A stretch of 46,483 nucleotides of DNA, from positions 1 through 46,483 of the forward strand of contig JAYTCQ010000233.1 of the NCBI GenBank assembly GCA_043736395.1, written 5' to 3'. The stretch comes from JAFDVL01 sp043736395 (lineage in GTDB: Bacteria > Acidobacteriota > Blastocatellia > RBC074). The position numbers were made by a program, and so were the translations under genes. The notes under the pieces were generated by a model that saw nothing but the letters and a program-made list of their open reading frames with translations, was not told where the DNA came from and did not search any database. Of this stretch, positions 26,327 to 35,631 are shown in pieces (position 1 is the stretch's first letter; every line of letters begins with the position of its first letter).

Positions 26327-26469
26327 ACATAACGAAATAATACCAAAATGTAATTCCAGACGTTTTCCCCGCCATCAGCTAAATTTCTTAATAAAAACTT
26401 TATCTCCCGTGAAGGCTTAGATGAGCCTGAGAAATTATTATCCCTTTGTAATATTTGAGAAAGGACAAT

Positions 26470-27276
26470 ATGAAACCGTATTTATTTGCTAGTGACTTTG
26501 ATCAGACCTTGAGCTTCAACGACTCCGGGCTGGTACTCAGTCAGTTGATCGGAGCCAACAACTTCGAAGAAAAAGTTCACGGCATGTCGCAGAATAATTT
26601 AGTGCAACAAGGCGGCGAACTGACCTATTTGTTGCTACACGATCCTGAATTTCGGCGCGTCAGAAAAGAGCATCTTTATGAAACAGGTAAACGGATTCGT
26701 CTCAAGCAAAATATTGAATTACTACCCTCAATTCTTGCGAATGGGTTTGATGGCTATCAATTTATTTTCTATGTAATATCTGCCGCTCCGGAAGAAGTGA
26801 TTCACTCTGCGCTGGAAGGCATCGTTCCGCCTGAAAATATTTTCGGGACAAAATTACGCTACAGCGAAACGACTGGAGAGATTGAATCCATCGTCCGCGT
26901 GCCCGCCGGATACGGCAAAGTCGCTGTCCTTGAAAATCTCCAAAAAGAATTACAAATCAGCTCTGATCGAATCATTTATGTTGGCGATGGCAGCTCTGAC
27001 ATTCACGTCATGCTCCACGTCAATCACCATGAAGGCTTCACGGTTGCGGTCTCTGAAAATAAATATATTGCGCCGATAGCACAGCGTTCAATTTTAAGCG
27101 AAGACGCGCTCAGCCCTTTAATTCCGGTGATGCAGGACATTGTCGGGATGCGATCGAATGCAGAAATTCGCAAAGTTTTCGCTTCCTTCGGATTGCAAAT
27201 TAATGAATGGGAAACAGTGCAAACAGATCGGCTGAGCATCAGTTCACTGGTCAAACAGGAGGCCTTTCATGGTTGA
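26470..27276 (+). CDS. HAD-superfamily phosphatase
   Basis: This 268-residue protein has the HAD nucleophile motif DFDQT (FASDFDQTLSFNDSG) near residue 10, motif II in YVISAA, and the motif IV region VGDGSSDIHVM. It looks like the PSPase/MtnX-like class. ATG 26470 is preferred because AGAAAGGAC lies before it; a TTG five codons upstream has no such site. Its 3-prime end overlaps the next gene by 8 nt. The substrate is unknown. Confidence 0.85.
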   Translation: MKPYLFASDFDQTLSFNDSGLVLSQLIGANNFEEKVHGMSQNNLVQQGGELTYLLLHDPEFRRVRKEHLYETGKRIRLKQNIELLPSILANGFDGYQFIFYVISAAPEEVIHSALEGIVPPENIFGTKLRYSETTGEIESIVRVPAGYGKVAVLENLQKELQISSDRIIYVGDGSSDIHVMLHVNHHEGFTVAVSENKYIAPIAQRSILSEDALSPLIPVMQDIVGMRSNAEIRKVFASFGLQINEWETVQTDRLSISSLVKQEAFHG

Positions 27277-27484
27277 CCTTTTAGGCTGGGTTGCGACGAC
27301 TATTTTCGTTGCTTCATATTTCACTAAAAATTCTGTGAGGTTGCGGATGATTCAAGCATTCGCCGCGCTTCTCTGGATCAGTTACGGCGTAGTCATTGGA
27401 TCACTACCAGTAATTATTTCCAATTTACTGGTTGCGACGATAGCCGCTTATTCATCAATGACACGCAATAAAATTAACTCATAG
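27269..27484 (+). CDS. Small SemiSWEET/YgjV-like membrane protein
   Basis: This 71-residue protein has three predicted transmembrane helices. WISYGVVIGSLPVIISNLL near residues 31-49 closely matches the third-helix region of SemiSWEET/YgjV-like proteins, and the N-terminal GWVATTIFVASYFTKNS resembles the first. It starts inside the end of the HAD gene, with CAGGAGG upstream, so translation is coupled. Sugar or small-solute transport is only an inference from the fold. Confidence 0.7.
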   Translation: MVDLLGWVATTIFVASYFTKNSVRLRMIQAFAALLWISYGVVIGSLPVIISNLLVATIAAYSSMTRNKINS

Positions 27485-27490
27485 AGATTT

Positions 27491-27569
27491 TTTCGATTGT
27501 AGGGTAGGTTCCTAACCTTACTTCATTCGGTATTGGCGGACAGCTTGGGAACCTACTCTATAATCGAAA
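27491..27569. terminator. Bidirectional terminator-like inverted repeat
   Basis: The arms 27491-27512 and 27548-27569 pair over 22 bp with 2 mismatches. It fills the gap between the convergent SemiSWEET-like and histidine kinase genes, with T-rich flanks on both sides. Confidence 0.75.
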
Positions 27570-27570
27570 T

Positions 27571-29292
27571 TTATTCCGACAAAAGCTTGGCGAGTGTTTC
27601 CAACAAAACCTGGGTTGAATAGGGCTTGGCGATGAAGTGGTTGACGCCATCGGCTGCCGCTTCCTCTAATTTATTGGATTCGGCAAAACCGCTGCTGGCG
27701 ATAATTTTGGCTTGCGGGCTGATGGTTCGAATCGCGCGGATTAATAAAGTGCCATCCATCACCGGCATTACCATATCAGTCAGGACTACTTTGATTTCCT
27801 CTTGATGTTGCGCGAATCTGGCAATCGCTTCGGCTCCATCATTGGCTGTCATGACCCGGTAATTAAAATTTTCCAGAATCGTTTGAGCAATTTGTCGAAT
27901 CGCCGCTTCATCATCAACGACCAGAATTAACTCACCCTTTCCAGGTGGAAGCTGTGGCAGAGGTTTTACGGCGGTGATGGAGGTTTCAGCGGACAAAGCT
28001 GGCAAAAAGAAGCTAAATTTTGTCCCGTGTCCAAGCTCGCTATAGACATTTACAAAGCCTTCGTGACTCTTGATAATGCTGAGGACGGTGGCCAGCCCCA
28101 GCCCGGTTCCTTTCCCTACTTCTTTGGTAGTAAAAAATGGATCGAAGATTCGATTGAGATGTTCCGGAGCAATGCCGGTTCCGGTGTCCGTGACCAGGAT
28201 TTGCAGGAAGTGCCCCGAAGTCGCATCGGGCAGCATTTCGGCGTATGTATCATCAATGACAACCCTTTTGGCTTCAATGGACAGCGTTCCGCCATTGGGC
28301 ATGGCATCACGCGCATTGATACAAAGGTTGATTAGCACTTGCTGAAGTTGCGTGGCATCGCCGCTGACCAAGGGCAGATCAGGATCAAATTGCACTTGCA
28401 CCCGAATGGATTTGGGCAGGGTTTCCTGAAGAATTTTCACTACTTCCTGGAGCAAATGTTTGGGCTGGATTTCAATGCGTTCCCCGGCGACACCACGCGC
28501 GAAGGAAAGAATTTGTTTGACGAGTTCTCCCCCGCGTTCGGCGCTAATTCGCAAAACCTCTAACATTCGCTGACTCGATTCGTCGGTGACTTTCAATTGC
28601 AACATTTGGACGGCCATGAGGATCGGAGTCAAAATGTTATTCAGATCGTGCGCGACACCGCCTGCCAGCGTACCGATGCTTTCCATGCGTTGCGCGCGCA
28701 AAAATTGCATTTCCATTTTTTTCTTTTCGGTGATGTCACGCAAAATCACGGTGTAAATTTTTTCGTTATTCGCTTCAACCTGCGAGATGGAAGCTTCAAT
28801 CGGAAATTCCTCGCCATTCGCACGGATTCCATAAATTGCACCTAACCTTCCCATCGTGCGTTTAGTAGTTTTTGTTGTCCCAAAATTTTCAATGTGTTGA
28901 TGATGAGCTTCATGAAAGCGCGACGGAATCAGGCGTTCAATCGTGCTCCCCATGATTTCAGAGGCGGTGTATCCAAACACTTTTTCAGCAGCGGGATTAA
29001 ATAAAATAATGCGCCGCTCACGATCAACTGAAATAATCGCGTCCATCGCGGAATCAATGATGCCTGCGATTCGGCGTTCGCCAGCAAGCAAGGCCGCTTC
29101 GCTGGTGCTGTGTTCAGCTCTATTATCCAATTCAAGAGTAGAAGCCTTTAAGGCACGTTCCGAAATTTTTCTTTCTAAAGCAATAATTGTGGCTTCTAAT
29201 GCAGCGGTTTTTTCACGCAATAATTCTTCGACTTCGCTTGCTGTAAAGAGACGCTTAACTTGCTGATCTGGTTGTTCCAAAGTTAGCTCCAT
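27571..29292 (-). CDS. Cytosolic PAS hybrid sensor histidine kinase with receiver
   Basis: This 573-residue protein has an N-terminal helical (coiled-coil) segment (about 1-70) and a PAS domain (about 80-190, IISVDRERRIILFNPAAEK). The HisKA phosphoacceptor is GTLAGGVAHDLNNILTPI. The ATPase domain has NLCINARDAMPNGG, DTGTGIAPEHL and GKGTGLGLATV. A C-terminal receiver follows (about 450-570), with LVVDDE, acceptor Asp in LTDMVMPVMDG and KPYS. No transmembrane helix or DNA-binding domain is seen. It ends the metabolic part of the window and lies divergent to the stress locus, so it may feed a sigma54 activator encoded elsewhere. Confidence 0.93.
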   Translation of the reverse strand: MELTLEQPDQQVKRLFTASEVEELLREKTAALEATIIALERKISERALKASTLELDNRAEHSTSEAALLAGERRIAGIIDSAMDAIISVDRERRIILFNPAAEKVFGYTASEIMGSTIERLIPSRFHEAHHQHIENFGTTKTTKRTMGRLGAIYGIRANGEEFPIEASISQVEANNEKIYTVILRDITEKKKMEMQFLRAQRMESIGTLAGGVAHDLNNILTPILMAVQMLQLKVTDESSQRMLEVLRISAERGGELVKQILSFARGVAGERIEIQPKHLLQEVVKILQETLPKSIRVQVQFDPDLPLVSGDATQLQQVLINLCINARDAMPNGGTLSIEAKRVVIDDTYAEMLPDATSGHFLQILVTDTGTGIAPEHLNRIFDPFFTTKEVGKGTGLGLATVLSIIKSHEGFVNVYSELGHGTKFSFFLPALSAETSITAVKPLPQLPPGKGELILVVDDEAAIRQIAQTILENFNYRVMTANDGAEAIARFAQHQEEIKVVLTDMVMPVMDGTLLIRAIRTISPQAKIIASSGFAESNKLEEAAADGVNHFIAKPYSTQVLLETLAKLLSE

Positions 29293-29551
29293 TGTGACGG
29301 CTTACATTGCTGGCAAAAGTGGTTGTAGTTTTTATGAAAGGGGAAACGCTGCTCATTATACCAAGCAAAGTGATCCTTGACTATCCGTTTGCAGGTGAGT
29401 GCGAGAAGACGGGGAGGCAGTAGACTGTAGCTCCACCTCTCAGAGTAATCAGCTTACTCGCAAAAATCTGTAGCCTTCTTAAGCCGTGGTAAATATTTAC
29501 CAGAGATGTTGCGTTGGGCTGAATTTGAGCAACTATCGATCGAAAAAACTG

Positions 29552-29567
29552 TGGCGGCATAATTGCA
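29552..29567 (+). promoter_or_regulatory. Sigma54-type promoter of the HtrA-like gene
   Basis: TGGCGG-CATAA-TTGCA has the invariant GG-N10-GC spacing and a perfect -12 TTGCA; the -24 half differs from TGGCAC at two bases. The predicted start is about 29578, 38 nt before the gene. The rest of 29293-29551 contains no gene I can support. Confidence 0.55.
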
Positions 29568-29615
29568 GTTGGTAATCCTGACAGTAAAGAAATCATTGAT
29601 TTACCAGGTCAAAAA

Positions 29616-30692
29616 ATGTCAAAACAAAAAACTACAGTCCCCCTGACAACCATTTTACTTTCATTAATTTTAAGTGGAAGTTGTTCCTCACTCAAAGCCC
29701 AGGAATTGCGAGACTTATTTCGTCAGGTAAAATCCTCGGTTGTCACAGTGCGAACCATTGAGCGGGAAATCACTCCACAGTCAAAAAATGAATTTGTAAA
29801 AGTTCCCGGCATAGGTTCGGGTGTCTTAATTTCAGCTGACGGGAAAGTCATGACGGCGGCCCACGTTGTGCAATCAGCAGATCGCATTGTAGTTGAATTC
29901 ACGGAAGGTAAAGAAATTCCGGCTCACGTTATCGCATCGGTCGTCACAGCGGATGTGGCGTTGCTCCAACTTGATCAGGTTCCTGCCGACGCCGTAGTCG
30001 CCAATTTAGGTGATTCCAGCAAGTCAGATGTCGGCGATCAAGTCTTAGTCATCGGCGCTCCATATGGATTAAGTCGATCATTAACGGTCGGCCATATCAG
30101 CTCCCTGCATACCAATAAAAAACTAACCGGGGGTCTTCGAGCCATCGAAATGTGGCAGGCAGATGCGGCAGTGAACAAAGGAAATTCAGGCGGCCCAATG
30201 TTCAATATGCAAGGTGAAGTCATTGGTATCGTTTGTAATTTATTTTCGCAGTCAGGAGGTTTTGAGGGAGTCGGCTTTGCCGTGACTTCCAATTTAGCTC
30301 GTCGCCTGTTGCTGGAACAAAATACGTATTGGTCAGGGATGGAAGGCGTCGTTATTTCTGGAAATACTGCACGAATTTTCAACGTCCCGCAGGAAGCCGG
30401 ATTGTTGGTGCAAAGCGTTGCTGAAAAGTCTCCGGCTGAGCGGCTGGGGCTTCGCGGTGGACGCGTTCATGCCACGTTTGGCGGTACGAATCTGCTGGTG
30501 GGTGGCGACATTATTCTGGCAGTTGCGGATTATAAAATTTCCGGTGATGATGCTGACTTTGACAAGATTCATGCCCGGCTCAGCACCTTGCCAGCCGGAG
30601 GCAAATTAATTGTACGTGTGCTGCGGGGAGGAAAGATTATTGAACTTACGGCTGAAATCGAAAGAAACAAACTTTCAGGGCTAAACAAATAA
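29616..30692 (+). CDS. HtrA/DegP-like serine protease with PDZ domain
   Basis: This 358-residue exported S1C protease has a signal peptide (about 1-29). The catalytic triad is complete: His83 in TAAHVV, Asp113 in TADVALLQLD, and Ser191 in NKGNSGGPMF. A PDZ-like domain covers about 250-350 (GLLVQSVAEKSPAERLGLRGG). Such proteins degrade or hold misfolded envelope proteins. A sigma54-type promoter lies directly upstream, placing it with the downstream stress genes. Confidence 0.92.
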   Translation: MSKQKTTVPLTTILLSLILSGSCSSLKAQELRDLFRQVKSSVVTVRTIEREITPQSKNEFVKVPGIGSGVLISADGKVMTAAHVVQSADRIVVEFTEGKEIPAHVIASVVTADVALLQLDQVPADAVVANLGDSSKSDVGDQVLVIGAPYGLSRSLTVGHISSLHTNKKLTGGLRAIEMWQADAAVNKGNSGGPMFNMQGEVIGIVCNLFSQSGGFEGVGFAVTSNLARRLLLEQNTYWSGMEGVVISGNTARIFNVPQEAGLLVQSVAEKSPAERLGLRGGRVHATFGGTNLLVGGDIILAVADYKISGDDADFDKIHARLSTLPAGGKLIVRVLRGGKIIELTAEIERNKLSGLNK

Positions 30693-31070
30693 ATGCCAAC
30701 GATATTTTTTCAATAGCCCAGCCAGCCATGCATTCGTTTCTACTCAAGTCGAAAATTAGGATATGTGTTCCTGGTCGCCAACGACGACAAACAATATAGC
30801 CTGGCGAGAATCGCCAGGTAAGTTGCGACAAAAGTGCTCTCGCTGAAGGCGACAAACATCAATAGTTTGTTCTTCGCCTTCAGCGACGGATTCGATGATT
30901 ATCAGCAATCTATGGTTTCGGCGTAATGCCTTCACCATAGGCAATAATGTTGGTCGCCGTAGGCGACACTGAAATTATAAACTTCTGCACATTGGGAAAT
31001 TTCTCGCTATTAACTGGGTAATTTTCCCCAACGATTTAAAGCAGGATCGCTAAACCATTAATAATTGCAG
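30693..31070. repeat. Gene-free run of stem-loops
   Basis: No gene is seen. At least four perfect or near-perfect hairpins follow in order. They are CCTGGCGA-GAA-TCGCCAGG (30800-30818); a long one with 13-bp arms 30840-30852 and 30874-30886 plus an inner CAAAC/GTTTG; CTATGGT...ACCATAG (30910-30940) enclosing GGC/GCC; and GTCGCC-GTA-GGCGAC (30952-30966). Several share a GTCGCC/GGCGA core. They may be a cluster of repeat elements or a structured RNA. Confidence 0.65.
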
Positions 31071-31086
31071 CGGCATAAGACTTGCC
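31071..31086 (+). promoter_or_regulatory. Sigma54-type promoter of the usp operon
   Basis: CGGCAT-AAGAC-TTGCC keeps the GG-N10-GC spacing and the TTGC box, with one change in the first base of TGG. The predicted start is about 31097, 45 nt before ATG 31142, which has AGGAGA. Confidence 0.6.
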
Positions 31087-31141
31087 TAAATAGATTTTGT
31101 AGTTTTCAAATCATAAATTCAAATCGCAGGAGACAAGAACT

Positions 31142-31609
31142 ATGAAGATTTTACTAGCAGTTGATGGTTCAGAATGCAGCGATGCAGCTGTCAAATCTGT
31201 AGCCGATAGACCGTGGCCCGTTGGAACAGTCATCAAGGTTTTTTCCGTTTCAGAATTGCCATTTGTGCCAACGACGGAAACCTGGGCATTGCCTGACAGT
31301 TACTATTCACAACTCGAAGAAGCGCAACGCGAAAAGGCCAAAGCCGCCATCGAAAAAAGCGTCAAAATTTTGCGTGAACGAGCTGGAATGGTTCTGGAAA
31401 TCACGACTGACATCAAGACCGGTCAAGCTCAGGAAACAGTTTTACACGAAGCCGATGAGTGGAACGCGGATATGATTGTGATTGGCTCTCACGGTTATCG
31501 CGGATTTCGGCGCTTCCTGCTCGGGTCTGTCTCACAGGCGATTGCTTCGCATGCTAAGTGTTCGGTTGAAATCATCCGTCAGCGTCCGATGCTGGAAAGT
31601 GAGAAATAA
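31142..31609 (+). CDS. Universal stress protein
   Basis: This 155-residue protein is a single UspA domain starting MKILLAVDGSECSD. The ATP-binding motif G-2x-G-9x-GS is GSHGYRGFRRFLLGS. Its C-terminus ASHAKCSVEIIRQR is nearly identical to that of the usp at 38527, so the two are close paralogues. It is separated from the next gene by a single base, which makes a usp-oxidoreductase-Nramp operon. A sigma54-type promoter lies upstream. Confidence 0.95.
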   Translation: MKILLAVDGSECSDAAVKSVADRPWPVGTVIKVFSVSELPFVPTTETWALPDSYYSQLEEAQREKAKAAIEKSVKILRERAGMVLEITTDIKTGQAQETVLHEADEWNADMIVIGSHGYRGFRRFLLGSVSQAIASHAKCSVEIIRQRPMLESEK

Positions 31610-31610
31610 G

Positions 31611-32738
31611 ATGGCGAATATTTTAGTCCTCGGAGGCGGATTCGCAGGCGTAATCGCAGCCGAATCGCTGGCGGAGCGCTTAGGCCCAGAGCATCAAATA
31701 ACGCTCGTCTCTCAACATCGCGAATTTATTTTTTATCCTTCACTCGTCAAATTAGCCTTCGGTGAATGCGAAGTCAGCGACATCACGTATGACTTGCGTG
31801 AAGCGATGTTGGATCGGCGCATTAATTTTATTCAGGCGGAGGTTGCATATCCTGACCCTGAAAATAATTGCGTCATTGTTCCGCACGGCGAAGTCGAAGG
31901 CAAAATTTCTTATGATTATTTGATCTTTGCGCTTGGTCGCCGGTTGGCTACTGAAGAGGTCAGGGGATTTTACTCTCACGGTCACCATGTGCTTACTGTC
32001 AACTCCGCGCTCAAGTTTCGTGAGGCCTTGAAGAAGTTTCACGCAGGTCGCGCAGTCTTCGGATACTGCCCGGATTCACGCTTAGCAGTTCCCGTCTTTG
32101 AGTCAGCTTTTGCTTTAGATCGTCTGCTGAAGGAACACGGCGAGCGTGACAAATGCACGATCACAATTGTCAGTCCGGAAGAACTTGGTGGGCAACTTGG
32201 CGGGGCAGAAGTCGTACCTCATCTGCAAAAAGCGTTGGATGAGCACGGCGTGACTTTCACTCCGAATTTTCCGATTATGGAAGTGACCGAATCCAATCTT
32301 AAATCTAGAACAGGTCAAACGATAGAATATGATTTATTGATGCTGTTGCCACCATTCACCGGGCCGGGAGAAGCGATGTATACCGGTATTACTGATCCAA
32401 ACGGTTATGTTCGCGTAGATCGTCACATGAAAGTTACCGGTGCGGATCGCATCTATGCCGCAGGTGATTGCGTAAATTTCCTCGGGCCTAAGATGGGGCA
32501 CATGGCTGTGCTGCAAGGGACAGTAGCGGCGGCAAATGTCGTGGCTGAAATCGAAGGAAAAGAACCTGCTGCCCGCTACGACCACGAGCTGATGTTGGTG
32601 ATTGATGAAGGCGGCAGCGATTCGATTTACTTGCAAAAACCCTTGTGGGAGAAAGCGGAAGCAACCATCAAACAAGGCAGATTCTGGAGTTGGTCAAAAC
32701 TCATTCATCAAAAATATTGGAAACGAATCCATGATTAA
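31611..32738 (+). CDS. FAD-dependent pyridine nucleotide/quinone oxidoreductase, SQR-like
   Basis: This 375-residue flavoprotein has the N-terminal FAD motif ILVLGGGFAGVIAAESLA, a mid-protein YDYLIFALGRR and the C-terminal FAD motif RIYAAGDCVNFLG. Together these fit the NDH-2/sulfide:quinone oxidoreductase group. A Cys in FGYCPDSR and one in AGDCV are candidate redox cysteines, but the full three-Cys set of true SQR is not clearly present, so sulfide oxidation is uncertain. It starts one base after the usp stop, so it is tightly coupled. Confidence 0.85.
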   Translation: MANILVLGGGFAGVIAAESLAERLGPEHQITLVSQHREFIFYPSLVKLAFGECEVSDITYDLREAMLDRRINFIQAEVAYPDPENNCVIVPHGEVEGKISYDYLIFALGRRLATEEVRGFYSHGHHVLTVNSALKFREALKKFHAGRAVFGYCPDSRLAVPVFESAFALDRLLKEHGERDKCTITIVSPEELGGQLGGAEVVPHLQKALDEHGVTFTPNFPIMEVTESNLKSRTGQTIEYDLLMLLPPFTGPGEAMYTGITDPNGYVRVDRHMKVTGADRIYAAGDCVNFLGPKMGHMAVLQGTVAAANVVAEIEGKEPAARYDHELMLVIDEGGSDSIYLQKPLWEKAEATIKQGRFWSWSKLIHQKYWKRIHD

Positions 32739-32747
32739 TATTGTCTT

Positions 32748-34079
32748 GTGAAAAAACCTTCGTCTCAATCACCCGAACCATTGAGCACACAGCCTCAATC
32801 CGCTGATGCAGCGAAGCAGAAGCCTGGTCACCTTCATCGCTTTTTTTCGGAGCTTGGGCCTGGATTAATCACGGGCGCGGCGGATGATGACCCCTCCGGG
32901 ATTTCTACTTATTCTGTCGCCGGAGCGTCACTCGGCTTCAGCCAGCTCTGGACGGCATTATTTTCCTTCCCATTAATGGCGGCAGTACAACTGATGTGCG
33001 CCCGGCTTGGCATGGTGACAGGCTTAGGCCTGGCAGGTGTGATTCGCCGCCGCTATTCGCGGTCAATTTTGTGGATCGCGTGCACGCTGTTGGCATTTGC
33101 GAATATTGTCAATATCGCAGCTGATCTGGGTGGAATGTCAGCTGCAATGGAAATGATGACGGGCGTGCGCGCTTATATCTGGCTACCGATTTTTGCCGGC
33201 GTCATCGTAGCGTTGCTGATTTGGTCAAGTTATCGCCTCATTGTTTGCGTTTTCAAATGGCTCACGCTGGTATTGTTTGCGTATATCATCACAGCTTTTC
33301 TGGCTCATCCTCCCTGGATGGAAGTTCTCTATTCGACCTTTGTGCCGCGCATCGAATGGAACGTCAACTACCTCTCTACATTCATTGCTATCCTGGGAAC
33401 TACTATTTCGCCATATTTATTTTTCTGGCAGGCCGCGCAGGAAGTGGAAGAAGAGCGCGCTTTAGGACGACGCACATTGCACGAAAGACGCGGTGCGACG
33501 GATCAGGAACTGCGCACAGCGCGCACAGATGTTTTGGCGGGAATGGCTTACGCCGGAGTTGTGATGTACTTCATCATTTTGACCACAGGCGCGACGTTGC
33601 ACGCGGCTGGTATGCGTGAAATTGAAACTGCGAAACAGGCAGCCGAAGCGCTGCGACCGCTGGCAGGCGACGCCGCTTATTTGCTTTTTACGATTGGTCT
33701 AGTGGGGACAGGAATGTTAGGCGTGCCGGTGTTGGCTGGCTCAGCCGCTTACACAATTGCCGAAGCGATGCATTGGCGCGGCTCGCTTGATGATCGCCCC
33801 AAAGCAGCCTCCAAGTTTTATGGTGTCTTAACAGTAGCGGTCATCGCCGGATTAGCCCTGGATTATCTAGGGTTCAATGCCGTCCGGATGTTGTTCTGGG
33901 CAGCGGTTGTGAATGGAGTGTTAGCCCCGCCACTGGTCATTTTAGTGGTGCTGCTCACCAGCGATCAGAAAGTCATGGGAAGGCACGTCAATTCTCCAAT
34001 TCTAAAATTTTTAGGATGGCTGACGGCTGGGTTAATGGCGGGTGCAACCGTAGCCCTGATTTTTTTGACTGTCTTTTAA
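32748..34079 (+). CDS. Nramp-family transporter with non-canonical metal motifs
   Basis: This 443-residue inner-membrane protein has about 11 transmembrane helices of the Nramp (COG1914) type. The first helix has DDDPSGISTYS where classical Mn/Fe transporters have DPGN. The sixth-helix region has TTISPYLFFWQ where they have a Met-Pro-His motif. Metal preference therefore should not be assumed to be Mn/Fe. It starts with GTG 9 nt after the oxidoreductase stop and ends the operon. Confidence 0.85.
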   Translation: MKKPSSQSPEPLSTQPQSADAAKQKPGHLHRFFSELGPGLITGAADDDPSGISTYSVAGASLGFSQLWTALFSFPLMAAVQLMCARLGMVTGLGLAGVIRRRYSRSILWIACTLLAFANIVNIAADLGGMSAAMEMMTGVRAYIWLPIFAGVIVALLIWSSYRLIVCVFKWLTLVLFAYIITAFLAHPPWMEVLYSTFVPRIEWNVNYLSTFIAILGTTISPYLFFWQAAQEVEEERALGRRTLHERRGATDQELRTARTDVLAGMAYAGVVMYFIILTTGATLHAAGMREIETAKQAAEALRPLAGDAAYLLFTIGLVGTGMLGVPVLAGSAAYTIAEAMHWRGSLDDRPKAASKFYGVLTVAVIAGLALDYLGFNAVRMLFWAAVVNGVLAPPLVILVVLLTSDQKVMGRHVNSPILKFLGWLTAGLMAGATVALIFLTVF

Positions 34080-34145
34080 TCAACCATATCAGGAACTAAA
34101 AAGTTAATCAGACACAGACTTGTATCCATTCACTGAATGAACGAT

Positions 34146-35051
34146 TTATCCAGCAGAAGCTGCTTGAGGATGGTACTCATAACTTATTTTCACCAGATTT
34201 TTCTTCTGGTCAAAGGTGATGACAAAGTCCTTCAGAAATACACTGCCAAGATTGTTATAAATATAATCAGGCGACCAGAGAATAACTGGACTGGAAAAAT
34301 GATAATTTCCAATCGCAATATTCGACTTTAGCTGAGCCTCTGAAAATTTGTAATCGTTACAGAATGAACGTGCCGACACTACAGTTCCCTCATAACTGGT
34401 ATATATAAGTGTACGAGCTAGCGGAGCGGCAATCACCAGACGCCGCGCAAGGTTACCAGTATCAATTAGCGCGTCCACTTTTACTGTTTGGATGCTAATT
34501 TCTACCGCAGGAAGTGACTGAATTCTTTTCATCGGCAAGATCATTTTGCCGTCTGTTTTGCTCAGGTTTCCTTGTTCCAGATAAAATCTTTTTCCCGGAA
34601 AATCCAAGGTCAGCAAATGATCTTCAAACAGCCGAAAGCCTAACATTCCATCCAATCGCGGCGCCGATTTTTTATCGTTGAGATTGATTATAGAAGCAGT
34701 CAAATTTCGAAATTCCTTTGTGCCAATCGAAATCACATTTATTTGAGTCGTTGGATGAACCTGAGTGTTGCGACCTGTCGAGTCATCAAGCAAAGTGGTT
34801 CCGGTTGGTAGCAAAGATAATTGTTTTGCCAAATTCACATCTACCGAGACAGTTGCAGAACTGCCCGTATCTATCGCAAATAAATAGGGACCTTGTCCGT
34901 GCACCATGACTGGAATAAATAGGAGCGAATCTCGAAATTGTAAAGGAAGTGAAATTGGATGAAATTGCTGTGCTTTTAATGGAATTGTTGGGGCACCAAC
35001 CGTCCAAGTAAAAACCAACAAAAACAGTAAAACTAAGCTGAGTCTCGGCAT
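34146..35051 (-). CDS. Secreted retropepsin-like aspartic protease
   Basis: This 301-residue protein has a signal peptide (MPRLSLVLLFLLVFTWTVG) and two aspartic protease half-domains. The first active-site motif is FAIDTGSSA and the second is ALIDTGNLA. A family helix LDGMLGFRLFEDHLLTLDF lies between them. The two-motif layout suggests a monomeric enzyme. ATG 35051 gives a clean signal peptide; a TTG five codons upstream is possible. The protein target is unknown. Confidence 0.85.
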   Translation of the reverse strand: MPRLSLVLLFLLVFTWTVGAPTIPLKAQQFHPISLPLQFRDSLLFIPVMVHGQGPYLFAIDTGSSATVSVDVNLAKQLSLLPTGTTLLDDSTGRNTQVHPTTQINVISIGTKEFRNLTASIINLNDKKSAPRLDGMLGFRLFEDHLLTLDFPGKRFYLEQGNLSKTDGKMILPMKRIQSLPAVEISIQTVKVDALIDTGNLARRLVIAAPLARTLIYTSYEGTVVSARSFCNDYKFSEAQLKSNIAIGNYHFSSPVILWSPDYIYNNLGSVFLKDFVITFDQKKNLVKISYEYHPQAASAG

Positions 35052-35211
35052 ACGCTTCCCAAGCAACTTTAATTAGTGACTGCCATTTTATTTTTGTGAG
35101 AAAAATCTTCACAGACATTCTCACTCTGGACAATTGCAGTGGAGTAAAGAGAGTCAAAGCCATCGACAACTCCCCCAAGTACCATCAAATCATCAAAACC
35201 GAATAGAGACA

Positions 35212-35631
35212 TTAAAGGGGGGTTGACTGCCTGGGAAATACACGATTTCGAGCAGCTAAGCTCCCGATGTAGCCTCCCAAAAGTGACAATCCAAGTGGTA
35301 AAAAAAGAATCATGAGACCAGCTGAAATATAGGGCGGATCTGGTAGAACGAAAACCTTGCTGCCTTTTTTGAGAATAGCAAGCACCACCAGACTAGCTCC
35401 AAATAGCAAGCTCCATAAAGCCGTAAGAGACGATAACCACCACTGATTTGAATGGAAATAACCAATACCAGCCCCGGAAAGGAAGAAAAAAAGACCTGTG
35501 AGGCTTATACGCAAAATTAATGTCTCTGTTGTGCCTAAGTCTGAAAAAACAAAACTAAGCCCAAGTATTCCCAGAATTAACGCCGATAGAACAATAATCA
35601 GGCTATTTATCCAATTAGGTTTGGTGCGCAT
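35212..35631 (-). CDS. Four-helix membrane protein of unknown function
   Basis: I do not recognise this 139-residue protein. It has four hydrophobic helices (about 9-29, 36-58, 67-89 and 105-127) separated by short loops. The start has AAAGGAAA before it. It is transcribed leftward, about 160 nt before the aspartic protease gene, so co-transcription is possible but not certain. Confidence 0.65.
   Translation of the reverse strand: MRTKPNWINSLIIVLSALILGILGLSFVFSDLGTTETLILRISLTGLFFFLSGAGIGYFHSNQWWLSSLTALWSLLFGASLVVLAILKKGSKVFVLPDPPYISAGLMILFLPLGLSLLGGYIGSLAARNRVFPRQSTPL

Noticed and set aside
30693..31070. A CRISPR array
   Set aside because: The hairpins differ in sequence and spacing; there are no regular identical repeats and no cas genes.
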